From Cymbomonas tetramitiformis (lineage: Eukaryota > Chlorophyta > Pyramimonadophyceae > Pyramimonadales > Pyramimonadaceae): 64,000 bases of DNA. This document shows, piece after piece, positions 1 through 11,047 of the stretch. The notes beneath the pieces were generated by a model. It was given only the letters and a program-made list of their open reading frames with translations. It was not told the DNA's origin and made no database searches. Position numbers and translations under genes: made by a program. Position 1 is the first letter of the stretch. The number at the start of each line of letters is the position of its first letter. The stretch covers positions 18,983-82,982 of the forward strand of contig LGRX02024772.1 in the NCBI GenBank assembly GCA_001247695.2. Direction: 5' to 3'.

Positions 1-639
1 ATTCCCTGCTGAGGCTCTGTTCTCTCCATCGCGGCCCCCCACTGGAAGTTTTCACCCAATCGACAGAAAACGCAGGTTGTGGGGGGAGGTTATCGAGGAA
101 TAGAAAAGTGCAAAATGGGGAATAGAAATTTCGATCTGTTTTTGGGGAATAGATTATATGTCACATGCCATCGAGCCATGCCATCTATCGTTTCGGTTTG
201 TACTACAGTATGAACTATCACTCGGTACCCCGGAGGTACAAGCGCAAGCGGTTCAGCGTGTGCAATATTTTGCGTCTGGCACACCCCCTTCTTCTAAACA
301 ATTTTTTGCATGTAGCATGAAGCATAATTTTTTCCACCATTCGATTCTAAAGCGTTTGTATTCATTAGGTGAATACCTTTCGTTTGAGCTATCGATTGGC
401 CCCATCCGCAACCGCATCAGCTTAGCCTTCGCGACTGCAAGCTAAGTTGGTGCGGTGTGAGATGGTTTCAACCACTTGCGGCTTTGCATAATAGGGGTTT
501 TCGTGAGAATCTTCTCACGAAACTTGGCAGTGATATTGTTCATATCAATATCAGTGCACCCTCAAGAGCATATGGCAAGCCGTTGAGTATATTAAAGACG
601 GCCGCGTGCTGGCATGATGCCTTTTGGGTTTGAAACCCA

Positions 640-1500
640 AACCCAAACATGCCAAACAGCGAAGGACTTCCCGTGAGTTCCAGCGCACGTAACTTTGCAA
701 AATATATTGATAAGATGCATATATTTCACTTTCCTGAAGTGCAAGTTTTGCGATAGCTTGTGCGCGAAGTTAACATATTATTTCTTTGACCCAGATTTAT
801 GAGTTTGTATATCACGCTAAAATCTGTGTCAAAGAAATAGTAATACCATTTTGCGCACAGACTTTCTTAGACCTTGTGCTTCGAATATATCAAAGATAAA
901 TATCTTGGCAATATTTCTACGCAGTTACGTGCGCTAGAACGCACGGGAAACCCTTCGCTGTTTAGCATGTATTGGGTTTGGAAACATTCGAACCCAAGCC
1001 CAATAGATCTGCCAAAGAAATAAATTGATGGTTTTGCCAACAAGTTATCTCAAACCTTGAGCTTCTGAGAACTGAAAGATACGTGTCTTGTAAATATGTG
1101 TGCATAGTTTCGCGCGCTATAACGCACGGGAATTGCTTTTCAGTTTGGCATGTATTGGGTTTGGGTAAACTCGAACACAAACCCAATAAATCTCCAAAGA
1201 AATAAATTGATGGCTTCGTGCACAAGGCTTTTGAGGCCTTAGGCCTTTGGCAACTAAAAGATATATATCTTAGTGATACTTTTGCAAAGTTACGTGCGCT
1301 GGAACTCACGGGAAGCCCTTTGCTGTTTGGCATGTTTGGGTTTGGGTTTGCATGTACCCAAACCCATTATGTGTAGCACGCGTTTTGCGCATAGCTTACA
1401 TCAGAGGTTGTGCGTTTGAGGGTGCACCAATAGTGCTGTTAGCAATATTGGTGCCAAGTATCGTGCGCTAGAACGCACGAGAACCCCTCCGCTGTTTGAG
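640..1500. repeat. Dispersed direct and inverted repeats of a ~70-bp module
   Basis: A module around GTTACGTGCGCTAGAACGC, with a nearby GCTGTTTGGCATG and TTGGGTTTGGG, occurs on the plus strand near 905-980, 1090-1170, 1275-1345 and (partly) 1445-1500. It occurs inverted at about 640-705. Copies differ by several bases, so the array is old or slowly decaying. No ORF is conserved across copies. Confidence 0.6.
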
Positions 1501-1718
1501 TTTTGATGCGATGTGCATGAAAGTTATAAGGGCCTCTCAGCTTAGCTCGCAGTCGCGACTGCAAACTGAGCTGATGCGGCCACGGATCGGCTCAGTCAAG
1601 AGCTCAAAAAACTCCTACCTAAGAGTCTAAATGATATATCTATGTGCATTACGAACGTTGGAAAATGTTTTCCCAATCTAATTTACTCGCAAACAGTGTG
1701 GGGTATACATACGTGCAG

Positions 1719-1783
1719 TGAAATATTCACGGCCGTGAATTTAATATTCACGGCCGTGAAATTAATATTCACGGCCGTGAATT
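1719..1783. repeat. Triplicated palindrome ATTCACGGCCGTGAAT
   Basis: Three perfect or near-perfect copies of the 16-bp palindrome ATTCACGGCCGTGAAT lie about 22 bp apart, with A/T-rich linkers. The even spacing is close to two helical turns. The function is unknown. Confidence 0.75.
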
Positions 1784-1873
1784 CCAGATTCGGGAGGGCG
1801 TAAACCGTACAGTACGTTTATGTGAGAACTGAAGTCGGCTTGGTTGCAAAGACCTGTCTGGTATTTTCTCCAG

Positions 1874-2243
1874 GTATTTTCAGACGTGTTCCCAAAGTGA
1901 CCAAAAACCGAACGATCGGCGATCGAACGGTTTTTGGTCACTTTGGGAGTGAGATCGTGAGTTTAGGCTTGGTGACAACACGCGAAACAACACTGAGTAT
2001 TTTCAGACGTGTTCCCAAAGTGACCAAAAACCGAACGATCGGCGATCGAACGGTTTTTGGTCACTTTGGGAGTAAGATCGTGAGTTTAGGCTTGGTGACA
2101 ACACGCGAGACAACACTGAGTATTTTCAGACGTGTTCCCAAAGTGACCAAAAACCGAACGATCGGCGATCGAACGGTTTTTGGTCACTTTGGGAGTGAGA
2201 TCGTGAGTTTCTAAGGCTTGGTGACAACACGCGAGACAACACT
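1874..2243. repeat. Three 123-bp tandem units, each containing a long hairpin
   Basis: The unit beginning GTATTTTCAGACGTG starts at 1874, 1997 and 2120, an exact 123-bp period. Each unit contains a 20-bp inverted repeat (CCCAAAGTGACCAAAAACCG and its complement) around a short loop containing ATCGGCGATC, itself nearly palindromic. Because 123 is divisible by three, the array stays open in one frame and gives a repetitive ORF, which I regard as a by-product. Confidence 0.8.
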
Positions 2244-2713
2244 CAGTGTTTAAGTATTACCAGTGTTTAAGTATTACCGTCTGAAAATACTTAGAGAAAA
2301 TACTCACTGTTTGATTTGTTAAATATGCAATTTTAACTAAAGGCGGAAGGCTTTCTCTCCGGGAGTGTGCCCCTGTCCAGCGAAATAAAGATCTCTAAGA
2401 TTGTATACTAATCTGAGTAATCTTTTGCTCCAAAATATTATCACATATTCCTACTTAGTATGATGTGGGTACCCGTTTCGCAAAGAAGATGAAACCCCAT
2501 AGCGCAACTATTGCGGGTTTCAAATTCCTTAAATTCCACCCGCTTCCGCCAAATGAACGCGTCATCCCACAACGAGATGTGTGGTTGACCGTTCAGTTTG
2601 TGCAATTTGTTTAGGGAAAACAACGCATACGAAATACTATTTTTGCTAACGCTTCCCTCATCCGTTGCCCAGGCTCTCTTGCAAACGAGCGCGCGAATGA
2701 GGGAAGAAACGCC

Positions 2714-2757
2714 TAGCGGAAACGTGGACGCGGTTGACATCCGCGTTTCCGCTAGAG
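2714..2757. repeat. Hairpin (CTAGCGGAAACG inverted repeat)
   Basis: CTAGCGGAAACG is followed after a short spacer by its reverse complement CGTTTCCGCTAG. This is a stable isolated stem-loop inside the TIR-bounded element. No adjacent T-tract or gene suggests a terminator. Confidence 0.6.
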
Positions 2758-3004
2758 GTGAAATTGCACTGCCAAACGGTCAGTATGTGTTTATTATGCT
2801 TATATGATATGCGTGATATGTTCATGCTGTGCAGGATGCGTCCCTGTTGGGCGTGAGTCGAGTTGGCTGGCTCGAATCACGCCCATGATTACCCCCCTCA
2901 CAAGAACCGTCAAGCATCCTAGATTCCGAACGGATCTTGCTTCCAACCCTTTCTAATTTGAGCAGAATTGCCTGCACACTCGGTATCGTGGTCAGGAACT
3001 CGCG

Positions 3005-3157
3005 TAGAATTACGTATCTGGTTCACTGAAAGCCCCGTATCTGGTTCAACGAAAGCCACGTATCTGGTTCAACGAAAGCCCTGTATCTAGTTCAATGAAA
3101 GCCCCGTACCTGGTTCAACGAAAGCCCCGTATCTGGTTCAATGAAAGCCCCGTAATC
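3005..3157. repeat. 23-bp minisatellite (GTATCTGGTTCAACGAAAGCC)
   Basis: About six tandem copies of a 23-bp unit, GTATCTGGTTCAACGAAAGCC plus two bases, with scattered substitutions. It is non-coding. Confidence 0.75.
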
Positions 3158-3676
3158 TTGCTTGCGCAAACAAAGTTGTTCCTAACACTTATTATGTAGT
3201 CAACTGTACAAGGGAACCGTGGAAAGCAAGGGCAACGCACCTTTCATTTTTGATGGAGAATCTTTTACCCTGTCCTCTTTCTTGAATAGAGGACAATAAA
3301 ATGCATACCATCAGTGTGTTCAACAGTACAACGATACCCGCCGTTGTCGCAAGAAAGGCACACCCTGCCGTACTTTTTCGGAGGCTTCCTCATGTTTGCA
3401 ATAACCAAGTGAACCGAGGTGGGGTGGGGGCAAAATAATTCAAACGGTGATATTAGACGCATGTGCATGTGTCACAAACCTATTCCCCAAAAACAGATCG
3501 AAATTTCTATTCTCCATTTTGCACTTTTCTATTCCTAAATCATTATGCTACCGGGGGGTGGCTCATTTAGGGTGCATGGGTAGTAACACAAAAACAAGTA
3601 TGACCTATCTGCTGCTTCGCGTCACTCGGGCGACGCCTGTGACTTGCCTCAATCTCTACTATTCTGCGAAAGGCGG

Positions 3677-3712
3677 ATTAACCCGCCGTAACACGTTGTT
3701 ACGGCGGGTTAC
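3677..3712. repeat. Perfect hairpin AACCCGCCGTAAC / GTTACGGCGGGTT
   Basis: A 13-bp perfect inverted repeat with a 5-base loop lies just outside the right TIR. The half-motif TTAACCCGCC recurs singly near 4085 and 4277, so the sequence between may be another degraded mobile element. Confidence 0.6.
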
Positions 3713-3747
3713 CAATACCTAGGCATTTCTACGATATCGCGCGCGTA

Positions 3748-3952
3748 ATTGACTCCGGGCAAAAAGTAGGAACAACAGGCGTTTATCAACCCTCAAATTA
3801 CCCCAAAAAAGTTGGCAGAACTCCAGACACTTTGGTCTGAGGATTGGTAATCGACTTCGGGCAAAAAGTAGGAACAACAGGCGTTTATCAACCTTCAAAA
3901 TTACCCCCAAAAAGTTGGCAGAACGCCAGACATTTTGGGCTGAGGATTGGTC
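3748..3952. repeat. Tandem duplication, period 102 bp
   Basis: Two adjacent copies of about 102 bp begin TTGACTCCGGGCAAAAAG (3749) and TCGACTTCGGGCAAAAAG (3851). They differ by a few substitutions and single-base indels. They are non-coding. Confidence 0.7.
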
Positions 3953-4351
3953 TATACCGATAGGGAAGTGCTCTAGATCGAAACTTAAGGTCACAAAACA
4001 TAAAACTTCCTTCAAATATTGTCACTTAGTGCCTTGGGACCACCACGTAGCCTACGCGGAGCAACAATAAACGAAGTTAGGGGTTAACCCGCCGTAATTT
4101 TCGGGCCAACCCGCCCTAACTTTGAACGCCATTTCAGCCCAGTATACCCATCCAAGTAGCAGAAATTAAAGTTTCCACACGCAAAACTAACTACAATCAA
4201 CATTGCCAAGCATGGGTTTTATGCGATATCTCGAATTATTATGGATATTAGAGTGCTCGAATATCGCTCTTAGGTATTGTTAACCCGCCCAAAAATTAGT
4301 AGAATAGACATCAAGCGAACCACGCGCGGGCGCTAGAGGGTCACCCACGCG

Positions 4352-4654
4352 TCAAAAGTTATGTATTGCCCAGGTCATGAGTGGGGCAAAATGCTCTGTG
4401 ACAAGGGTCTGGCGGAATCGTGGGGGACGTCGGCAGAGTGGGCACGAGGCGTTGTGTGCCAACCATGTGGACAAGCAACGCGAATGGCAAATGTGTCGTT
4501 CCTTCAGGCAGGGACACTGCAAAACGTGGGACGCACAGGGTTGCGACGCAGGGACCGGGGCCATGCAGATGATGCACGCGTTCACGCAGTTTGCGGGGCT
4601 TCGCCAGCCGTTGATGCGGGGGAAAAACTCATGTATGCGGCGCTGGCGGGTCAT
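4352..4654 (-). CDS. Small PIP-box plus RING-H2 finger protein (putative E3 ubiquitin ligase)
   Basis: A 100-residue ORF. Residues 4-11 (QRRIHEFF) match the PCNA-interacting PIP box Q-x-x-I-x-x-F-F exactly. Residues 27-74 give a RING-H2-like ligand order: C27-x2-C30, C47/C49, H54-x2-H57-x2-C60, C71-x2-C74, with the usual tryptophan (W64) before the last cysteine pair. RING-H2 fingers recruit E2 enzymes for ubiquitin transfer, and PIP boxes dock on the DNA sliding clamp. A clamp-directed ubiquitin ligase is therefore the natural inference, not something shown. The start is the first ATG and places the PIP box at the extreme N terminus. No intron is evident. C-terminal residues 75-100 are unassigned. 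The gene stands alone between repeats and may be cargo of a decayed mobile element or virus. Confidence 0.6.
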   Translation of the reverse strand: MTRQRRIHEFFPRINGWRSPANCVNACIICMAPVPASQPCASHVLQCPCLKERHICHSRCLSTWLAHNASCPLCRRPPRFRQTLVTEHFAPLMTWAIHNF

Positions 4655-5550
4655 CGTCTAGCAGTGGCACGCGGCGTGAATGCCCAGCGAGCGGGGCGAC
4701 CCCGTTCGAAAAGGGGGTTGGAGTCAGCCGAGAACTCTGAGAGGTATTTCAAAATCAATGGAAAGTGGAAGGTTCTGCTTTTGCTTTTGACATACTAGAC
4801 CTGTATGGGAACCTTATGAGAAATGCCAACGTATGACAGTCACATGCTTGATGACAAGGTAGATATTGTGCGGTTCCAATTGTTAGCTTGGATTAAAATA
4901 TGCAGTTTTTAGTGGAGAAAATAATGATCCACACTTTTTCTAACTCTATCATGGTACCTAAAAAGTGCTTGCATATAAAAGCGATGGTCTTGTTTTAATA
5001 TCGGGGTAAGCTAGATTGTGAGCTTATGCGTGACCATTGCCTTGACGTCAACAGCCTGAGATGCTGATAGACTAAGTTGAGGAGTCCACTGATTCAACCT
5101 TGGTAACATGTGGTTTGTTCGTTGATCCTGGGTTTAAAAACCTAAAACGGATTTGGCCATATTCATACTTGTATTGTTTGAAGGCTGAAGTCGAGCTGTT
5201 GATAAGGGATTCTTCCTACAACTTGTTTTAAGGTTCTAAAGGTATACACCTGACCATATATCAGATTCCTTCGTTAGACCTTTGTTGAATAATTGTTCAA
5301 GTTCAAGTGATAAACAAGATTGCCTCGATACCACATCAATATAGTGGTACCGGTTGGTGTTCCGCTCTTCTTAATTCCTCCGTTGAGCATTCAGATAACT
5401 ATGTTATGAATTGATGCTCTGATTGTTTCATATGCATGGTGTTATCACACCAAGCAGAAAGAGCTTTTTACTCTTCTGACTGCATTCGTGTATTGTCATA
5501 CGATCCATACAAATCACGTTGACTCTCCTTCTGTAACTGGAATGGTGGTT
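4655..5550. other. No recognisable feature
   Basis: This is moderately A/T-rich sequence with only short, codon-poor open frames. I see no RNA gene, conserved protein motif or repeat array. Confidence 0.5.
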
Positions 5551-6115
5551 GACGGTTGAGATTGAGGGGCAGCATCCCTAGAACTGCTGGGCGACAACCT
5601 TGGAACTGCTAAACAGCATCCCTAAAAAATTGCTGGGCAGCATCCCTAAGACTGCAAGGACATATGTAAGAAGGAACGGGGGCGTCATTCCCTTGATAAA
5701 TCCTGAACATTTCACGTCATTCTTTTAAAAGCCCGAAATGTAAATCAGCATGATGCAGCTAAATGAAATTTTGGTTTTAAGCACTTTGTAAATTAGCTGC
5801 GTATGCTATGGAAGCATCACTGCCAAAACAGGTGCGATCAGATATTAAAGGTGTCAAGTATTCGGCACGCAAGCTTCGGCCCGAAAACGACACCAAGGTC
5901 AAAGCCATAGAGCTGAACGATTCAGCAGATGCTATACCTGCCCTTTGAGGGATTATACACAAATTCCCGATTCGGTTACAATTGGGCTGCATCCCTAGAA
6001 CTGCGGGGCGTCATCCCCTTATCAAATCCTGAATACTTGGGTTGCATCCCTAGAGCTGCGGGGCGTCATCCCCTTATCAAATCCTGATCACTTGGGCTGC
6101 ATCCCTAGAACTGTA
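5551..6115. repeat. Degenerate repeats of GCATCCCTAGAACTGC(T/G)GGG
   Basis: Copies of GCATCCCTAGAACTGCGGGG lie at about 5570-5655 (degenerate, several copies). At 5985-6115 a longer unit of about 55 bp, also containing GGCGTCATCCCCTTATCAAA, is present roughly 2.3 times. The intervening bases show no gene. Confidence 0.65.
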
Positions 6116-6299
6116 CTTTAAAATTGAAAAATGGGGAATTGATTATTCCTGAATACGGTGTAGTGAGCCTTGTTTCAAAAATCATACCCTTCCGTGGGCA
6201 CACATTTGTGAGGCCAATGTCTGCGGTTAAAAGCTCAGCAATACTACTTTTGCCGGTCTTGGCTTTCGTCACGTTGGATAACGGCCAGCATATAGTATA

Positions 6300-6492
6300 T
6301 ATTTTCACACATATATATGCAATATGCTATATATATGCTATATGCTATATGCTATATGCTATATAGCATATAGCATATAGCATATAGCATATATACTCGC
6401 GCGTATATACACTATGTATATATACTATATGGCCTATATGTATATACACTATGTATACATATATGTGTGTGTTTGTGTGTGTGTGTGTGTGT
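6300..6492. repeat. Palindromic (CTATATG)n / (CATATAG)n tract and a (TG)n microsatellite
   Basis: TATATGC units run to about 6362 and then continue as their reverse complement GCATATA to about 6392, so the whole tract can fold into one long hairpin. It is followed by A/T-rich sequence and then a (TG)n run ending near 6492. Confidence 0.8.
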
Positions 6493-6639
6493 GAAAATAT
6501 AAATGAAGGGGCGCTAGGCGGCTGTGTGTATCGGGGGTTGGTTTAAGCGAGGGCTGCATATTGTGACGAGGGATGCAATGCAGCGTGGATATATGCGGCA
6601 CGAGAGCCTTCGCCGAAATGCGTTGTGCAAGGAGGGTCG

Positions 6640-6713
6640 CTTACGCGCGCGAGGTTCGAGGCTGTACGAATGGATGTCGGTCTCTAGGTCGCGAGTGGAT
6701 GTCCGGCGCGATG
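6640..6713 (+). repeat. Left part of the minisatellite interrupted by element A
   Basis: GTCGCGAGTGGATGTCCGGCGCGATG belongs to the same G-rich repeat family that fills 45857-46330. The last five bases, CGATG (6709-6713), are the left target-site duplication of element A. Confidence 0.7.
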
Positions 6714-7237
6714 TGTAGGAGGCAGTACCAAACCTTCTACTTAACAGTCACTGTGAAACTACTTGTGGATAAGATATAGTGCAAGGTTCTATATTATGCT
6801 CTATATCTTATTTGATGCTAACCAAACTATGCTGGTTCTTAGGATCTATGTCCAGACTCAATGCATATACTTGCATACAAGAATTAGGTATTTATTTGAC
6901 TTTTGCCATGCGGCTGTTTTTACTCTAGAAATCTCAACTGTTTCTTTGGCCTTGGCCATTACTTATTCACTCAACTCTCTGAGGTAATCCTAATCAGCAT
7001 GGCCAAGTCTCATCAACCTATCATATGCTTGTACTACATTATCATGCAGTATGATGTGCCAGTATTTTACATGTCACAATATTACACAGTACAGTGGTAC
7101 TGTGTACTCCCATATAAGGGGGGTCTCTTCCTCAACAGGGGTCTCGGGCGCTAATGCTGTAAGGCGCGTATGGCACTTCTGGCATGTATGACATTGCTGA
7201 GTCATCCGCGCATGACACCGTGTGTTGTCCTAGCACA
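6714..7237 (-). repeat. 3' LTR of element A
   Basis: A 524-bp LTR with TG...CA ends. It differs from the other copy by a handful of changes: TGGATAAG versus TGGACAAG, a 4-bp indel at GCCATG(GTTG)CGG, T versus C at CAGTATT(T/C)TAC, and about 14 bp extra near ATGACATTGCTGAG. It carries the presumed promoter and polyadenylation signals, none of which I can place with confidence. Confidence 0.93.
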
Positions 7238-7250
7238 ACTCCCCCCCCCC
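7238..7250 (-). promoter_or_regulatory. Polypurine tract of element A
   Basis: On the minus strand an unbroken run of ten or more G followed by AGTTG abuts the 3' LTR. This is the position and composition of a plus-strand primer. Element B has the same arrangement beside its left LTR. Confidence 0.8.
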
Positions 7251-7293
7251 TTCAGGTGGGAAGCGTCCTCGCTCGTGCTTAGATGCACAGTCG

Positions 7294-7625
7294 TTAGGCT
7301 GATTCGGAGCCCATGGTGTCCCACTCGCTGTCGTCGGACATCACTGGTGGCGGCGTAGGGCTGTACTCCGGCATCAAGGTCACCGGCTCCTCGTCAGCTT
7401 CTTCCGGATTAGCGCAGACTCTTTCATCGTTGAGGTCTGTCTCATTTTCATCTCTCCAGAGCAGCTCCGCTAGGTATTCACACACCGCTGCGATTGCCCC
7501 CACGGGTTGTTCCACCGGTAGAGAGCTGAATAATTGTTTAAGCAAGGCTGCGGGGATGCCATACACGTGCCATCCAGCTCCCATGCCTGGCCTAGGGTCG
7601 CCCGACTCTCTGCTGGTGGAGCCGC
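7294..7625 (-). pseudogene. C-terminal fragment of element A pol (cytosine methyltransferase tail)
   Basis: This fragment encodes the last ~110 residues of the element A polyprotein, including HVYGIPAALLKQLF, which matches the tail of element B pol (NLYGIPSALLKQLF) at 29.8-30.1 kb. It ends in a stop at 7294-7296, 57 bp from the LTR, and finishes with an acidic, proline-rich tail. It is separated from the rest of pol by the CACTA element. Removing that element with one TCT copy leaves 534 nt (178 codons) after position 20103 with the frame intact, so the break is a clean transposon insertion. Confidence 0.85.
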
Positions 7626-7628
7626 TCT

Positions 7629-7663
7629 CCCTACAAAATAAGGATTATTCCAAGGGCTTGGAC
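7629..7663. repeat. Left TIR of the CACTA element
   Basis: 35 bp, matching the inverted right end at 33 of 35 positions. The inner end runs into the CCAAG-GGCTTGG subterminal palindromes. Confidence 0.9.
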
Positions 7664-8930
7664 CGTCGGCTTGGAACCCCATAGGACCCGGTAGGACAGG
7701 TATGTGTTTGAGAGGCGTTGGCGTTAACACTGGTAATTCCAAGGGCTTGGACAGCAAATGTCCCGGTCCAAGCCCCGTCCAAGCCGCGGTCCAAGGGCTT
7801 GGACCGGGACATTTGCTATCCAAGCCCTTGGAACCCCCTTGGAATTTACATAAAATTCCAATCGGTTTCCAAGCCGTTGGACCGTCGGTTTGGAATACCG
7901 TAGGACCCGTCTGGACCGTCGGCTTGGAACCCCGTAGGACCTGTTACGATTGATATTTCCAATGGGGTTCCGGCGGCCTGGACGCGGCTTGGACCAAATA
8001 ATAACGACATTCCAAACGGGTTCCAGCGGCTCGGCAACAGCTTGGAACGCATTAGGACCCGTCTGGACCGTCGGCTTGGAACCCCGTAGGACCTGTTATG
8101 ATTGATGATTCCAATGGGGTTCCGGCGGCCTGGACGCGGCTTGGACCAAATAATAACGACATTCCAAACGGGTTCCAGCGGCTCGGCAACAGCTTGGAAC
8201 GCATTAGGACCCGTTTGGACCGTCGGCTTGGAACCCCGTAGGACCTGTTATGATTGATGATTCCAATGGGGTTCCGGCGGCCTGGACGCGGCTTGGACCA
8301 AATAATAACGACATTCCAAACGGGTTCCAGCGGCTCGGCAACAGCTTGGAACGCATTAGGACCCGTTTGGACCGTCGGCTTGGAACCCCGTAGGACCTGT
8401 TATGATTGATGATTCCAATGGGGTTCCGGCGGCCTGGACGCGGCTTGGACCAAATAATAACGACATTCCAAACGGGTTCCAGCGGCTCGGCAACAGCTTG
8501 GAACGCATTAGGACCCGTCTGGACCGTCGGCTTGGAACCCCGTAGGACCTGTTATGATTGATGATTCCAAAGGGGTTCCGGCGGCCTGGACGCGGCTTGG
8601 ACCATATAATGACGACATTCCAAACGGATTCCAACCGTTTGGAACGCATTAGGAACCGTCTGGACGTCGGCTTGGAACTCAATGGGACCTTTTATAGTGG
8701 TTATTTACAAAAATGTTCCAGCCACCCGGAACTACGGTTCCAACCGTAAGGACCGGTATATGTCCATCCGCTTGGAACTATGGTTCCAATCTGGTTTTGT
8801 TCTATATACATACAAACAGGTATCAAGGGCTTGGAACCATTGGTCCACAAGCTTGCTATTATGCATATGCAGTACAAAGGTGCTATTGATATGTATTGCT
8901 GTTTGAAATATTTACACAAAGAATCGTAAA
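7664..8930. repeat. Left subterminal repeats of the CACTA element (152-bp tandem array)
   Basis: The unit starting GTAGGACCTGTTATGATTG recurs at 7934, 8086, 8238, 8390 and 8542, an exact 152-bp period. Each unit holds several imperfect palindromes of the form TCC-N8-GGA (for example TCCAAGCCGTTGGA). In Spm-type elements such subterminal motifs bind the accessory protein during transposition. Open frames crossing the array are repeat artefacts. Confidence 0.85.
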
Positions 8931-8988
8931 GGTTCTCTATTGCTTGGTCTGGTCTCTAACAAGCTCTATAATCTGACAAAAATAGCAG

Positions 8989-10776
8989 TCATGCTGCCGC
9001 ATCTCCCTCACTATCCTCATCCTCATCCCCTTTTTCATCATCCTCATCCTCGTCATTATCTTTACCAACATCTTCACCCTCCTTTTCAACGACGACCTCC
9101 TCACCCTTTTTCTCTTCCTCCTCTTTCTTTTGCTGCTTGCTGCTTCCTTCAGGAGCAGCAGCTTTCCCTTACTTGCCGAAGTCGACGTTCTTATCGGTTT
9201 GCACCGTGCTGTTTCTTACATATTTTGTGGGGATCCTGCGGAGTACAGACGGCGGGAACGGTCAGTCCAAGGGCTTGGAACGGCCCGTCCAAACCTGGGA
9301 CGGTGTGTTTTGCGTAAAACAACACATACGCGTAAGTCAAAAGAAAATAGTAAAACAATGGGTAGGGACTAACCAGACAGTGGGCTTGTTTTTTACGGCG
9401 GGGACAATAGAGGACTCGTCGTGGACGAGGTCCTCGCCCTTGATCTTTGTGTCCTTGGCCATTTTCTTTTTTTAAAAGTTTGATGCCCTCCGCATGGTGG
9501 GAGAGCATGCGGAAGATGTAGTCTTTGTTATCTTCGTCCTTTATTGCGTAGAGGGTTACCTCCACGCAGTCCTTGGGCACGACAAGTCCCTTAAGACTTG
9601 CCACGCCCGTTGGGCCCTCCCCCACCACGTCTAACAAACCGCGCGCGATGCAAAACTTTGAGATGTTCGTGAAGGAATCCGTGTCCGCTGGCGGCCGCGA
9701 CTTGTGCCCCTTCTGGGCACCGTGGAATATTTCGACGAAGCGACCGCTGGTGAGCTTACCATCTTCTTCGCTCTCGGTCAACGGTTCCTGTATATTCGAA
9801 ACGAAAGACACAACAATATGTCAGTCACGGGTGGAACGGTGGTTCCAAAGGCTTGGACGATATTTAAAAAACGGTTCCAAAGGAGTTCCAAAGGGGTTCC
9901 AAAATAGTTCCAAACGCTGGGAATAGGCCCGTGCTCGTGCGTGAAATAAAGTTACTTAAAGAAACCCGTGGACTCACAGTTCCAGTTGTTTGGAACCACG
10001 GTTCCAGCGGCAGTACACACCTTTTGCTTTTGCGGAGGGGGCTCCTCCACCTTGACTTTCTTCTCTTCTTCTTCGCCTTGTCCATCGTCTGGGATGGACT
10101 CCTTTGTCCATCCATTGATAGATTTTACGGCATCATAGAGCGGCCCCGACTTCGGACGCCCAGCCTCCTGGAAGTTGAGGATCGCCTCGGTCTCAGCAGC
10201 GGTGATCAAGGACTCGGCTCTTCCAAATAATCGGAAGCCCCTTGCGGGGCCTTCGTAGCGCGCGAAGTACCCGTCCGGAAATTGTTTGGTGAACTTCTGT
10301 TTCCAGCGTCCTTCTGTGGCCTTGGTATTTTTCAAATACGCTAAGCGGCTGGTCAGGTACATGCTCACTTGGCGTTTCGGGACAGACGGCGTGACCGCGT
10401 GAATCTCCTCGATAACATCGCGGACTAAGGAGCTTTTTAATCGCGAGGAGGTGGCTCCCACCGGTATGTCGCCTTTCTCCATTCTCTTCTCGATAATGTC
10501 CCGGCCATGCGAACGCATGTCGTTGATGTCGTCTTGCGTGGGGCCAGAAACCCCGCCAGCTGTCTGCATTATTACTGCGGCGGGGGGATTTGAAGACTGC
10601 GGATGAGAGGAGAGACGTTGCTCCATCTCCGCGATTCTTGCCATTAGAGCGCGGGTGGTGGAGTCTTTCGTATCGGTCAAAGCAGATTGCCGCGGCGACT
10701 TGTCCAGCAGCTTTTTCTTTACAGTTTGTTTTGGCGGTGGGGTCTTCCTATCGCTTCTCCTTAGTAGTCGTGTCAT
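8989..10776 (-). CDS. Second CACTA gene, putative TnpA-like accessory protein (about 3 exons)
   Basis: No known family is recognised. Exon 1 (10021-10776, 252 codons from ATG at 10776) encodes a basic start (TRLLRRSDRK), a helical middle with KRQVSMYLTSRLAYLKNT and a lysine/glutamate-rich end. It stops at a GTGTGT donor. Exon 2 begins at 9787 after an ACAG acceptor in the matching phase and runs to roughly 9440. Its last part changes frame near an A7 run, so either a frameshift or an unmarked splice lies there. A final acidic exon (about 9180 to the stop at 8989-8991) encodes a D/E-rich tail ending GDEDEDSEGDAAA. CACTA elements usually encode a second, DNA-binding protein for the subterminal repeats; position and divergent orientation suggest that role here, by inference only. 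Confidence 0.5.
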
Positions 10777-11047
10777 TTTTCTACGGTGTGGGTTTTCTGC
10801 GGTACGGCTTGAATACGGTGGTGTGCTGCAAAGAGTTTGACTCTCTTTTAACGCACAACGGCCGCAACGGCCGCAAATCTGTTCCAAGGCAGGTCCGGCG
10901 GCTTGGTGCATTGGTCCGAGCGACTGGATCGCGTTATCGCGCTCTTTTACGAAATTTTGAATTTCGAGCGGACCTGCGACTGCTGTCACCTCTGTCCTCC
11001 GTCGACGGGTATGACATTGCAATCGCTGCCGTGTTTTCCATCTTGAC

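Larger units (their letters stand above)
96..3536. mobile_element. TIR-bounded 3.4-kb element, probably a non-autonomous DNA transposon
   Basis: A stretch of about 57 bp at 96-152 recurs in inverted orientation at 3480-3536 with one mismatch. Weaker inverted similarity continues inwards (GTCAC on both sides). The interior has no convincing coding region and is packed with palindromes and tandem repeats, described separately. I see no clear target-site duplication: the flanks TATCG and AAATC differ. This is what a non-autonomous DNA transposon looks like, but without a TSD or a second copy it could also be a fold-back arrangement made by rearrangement. Confidence 0.5.

Noticed and set aside
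1822..2214. ORF with three 41-residue repeats
   Set aside because: Produced by a 123-bp hairpin-containing tandem repeat whose period is a multiple of three. No start context or homologue-like features.
3005..3157. Possible CRISPR array (regular 23-bp repeats)
   Set aside because: The units are contiguous with no unique spacers, and the genome is eukaryotic.
4361..4798. Plus-strand ORF of 145 codons
   Set aside because: Antisense to the PIP-RING ORF, which has a full set of zinc ligands. The plus frame shows nothing.
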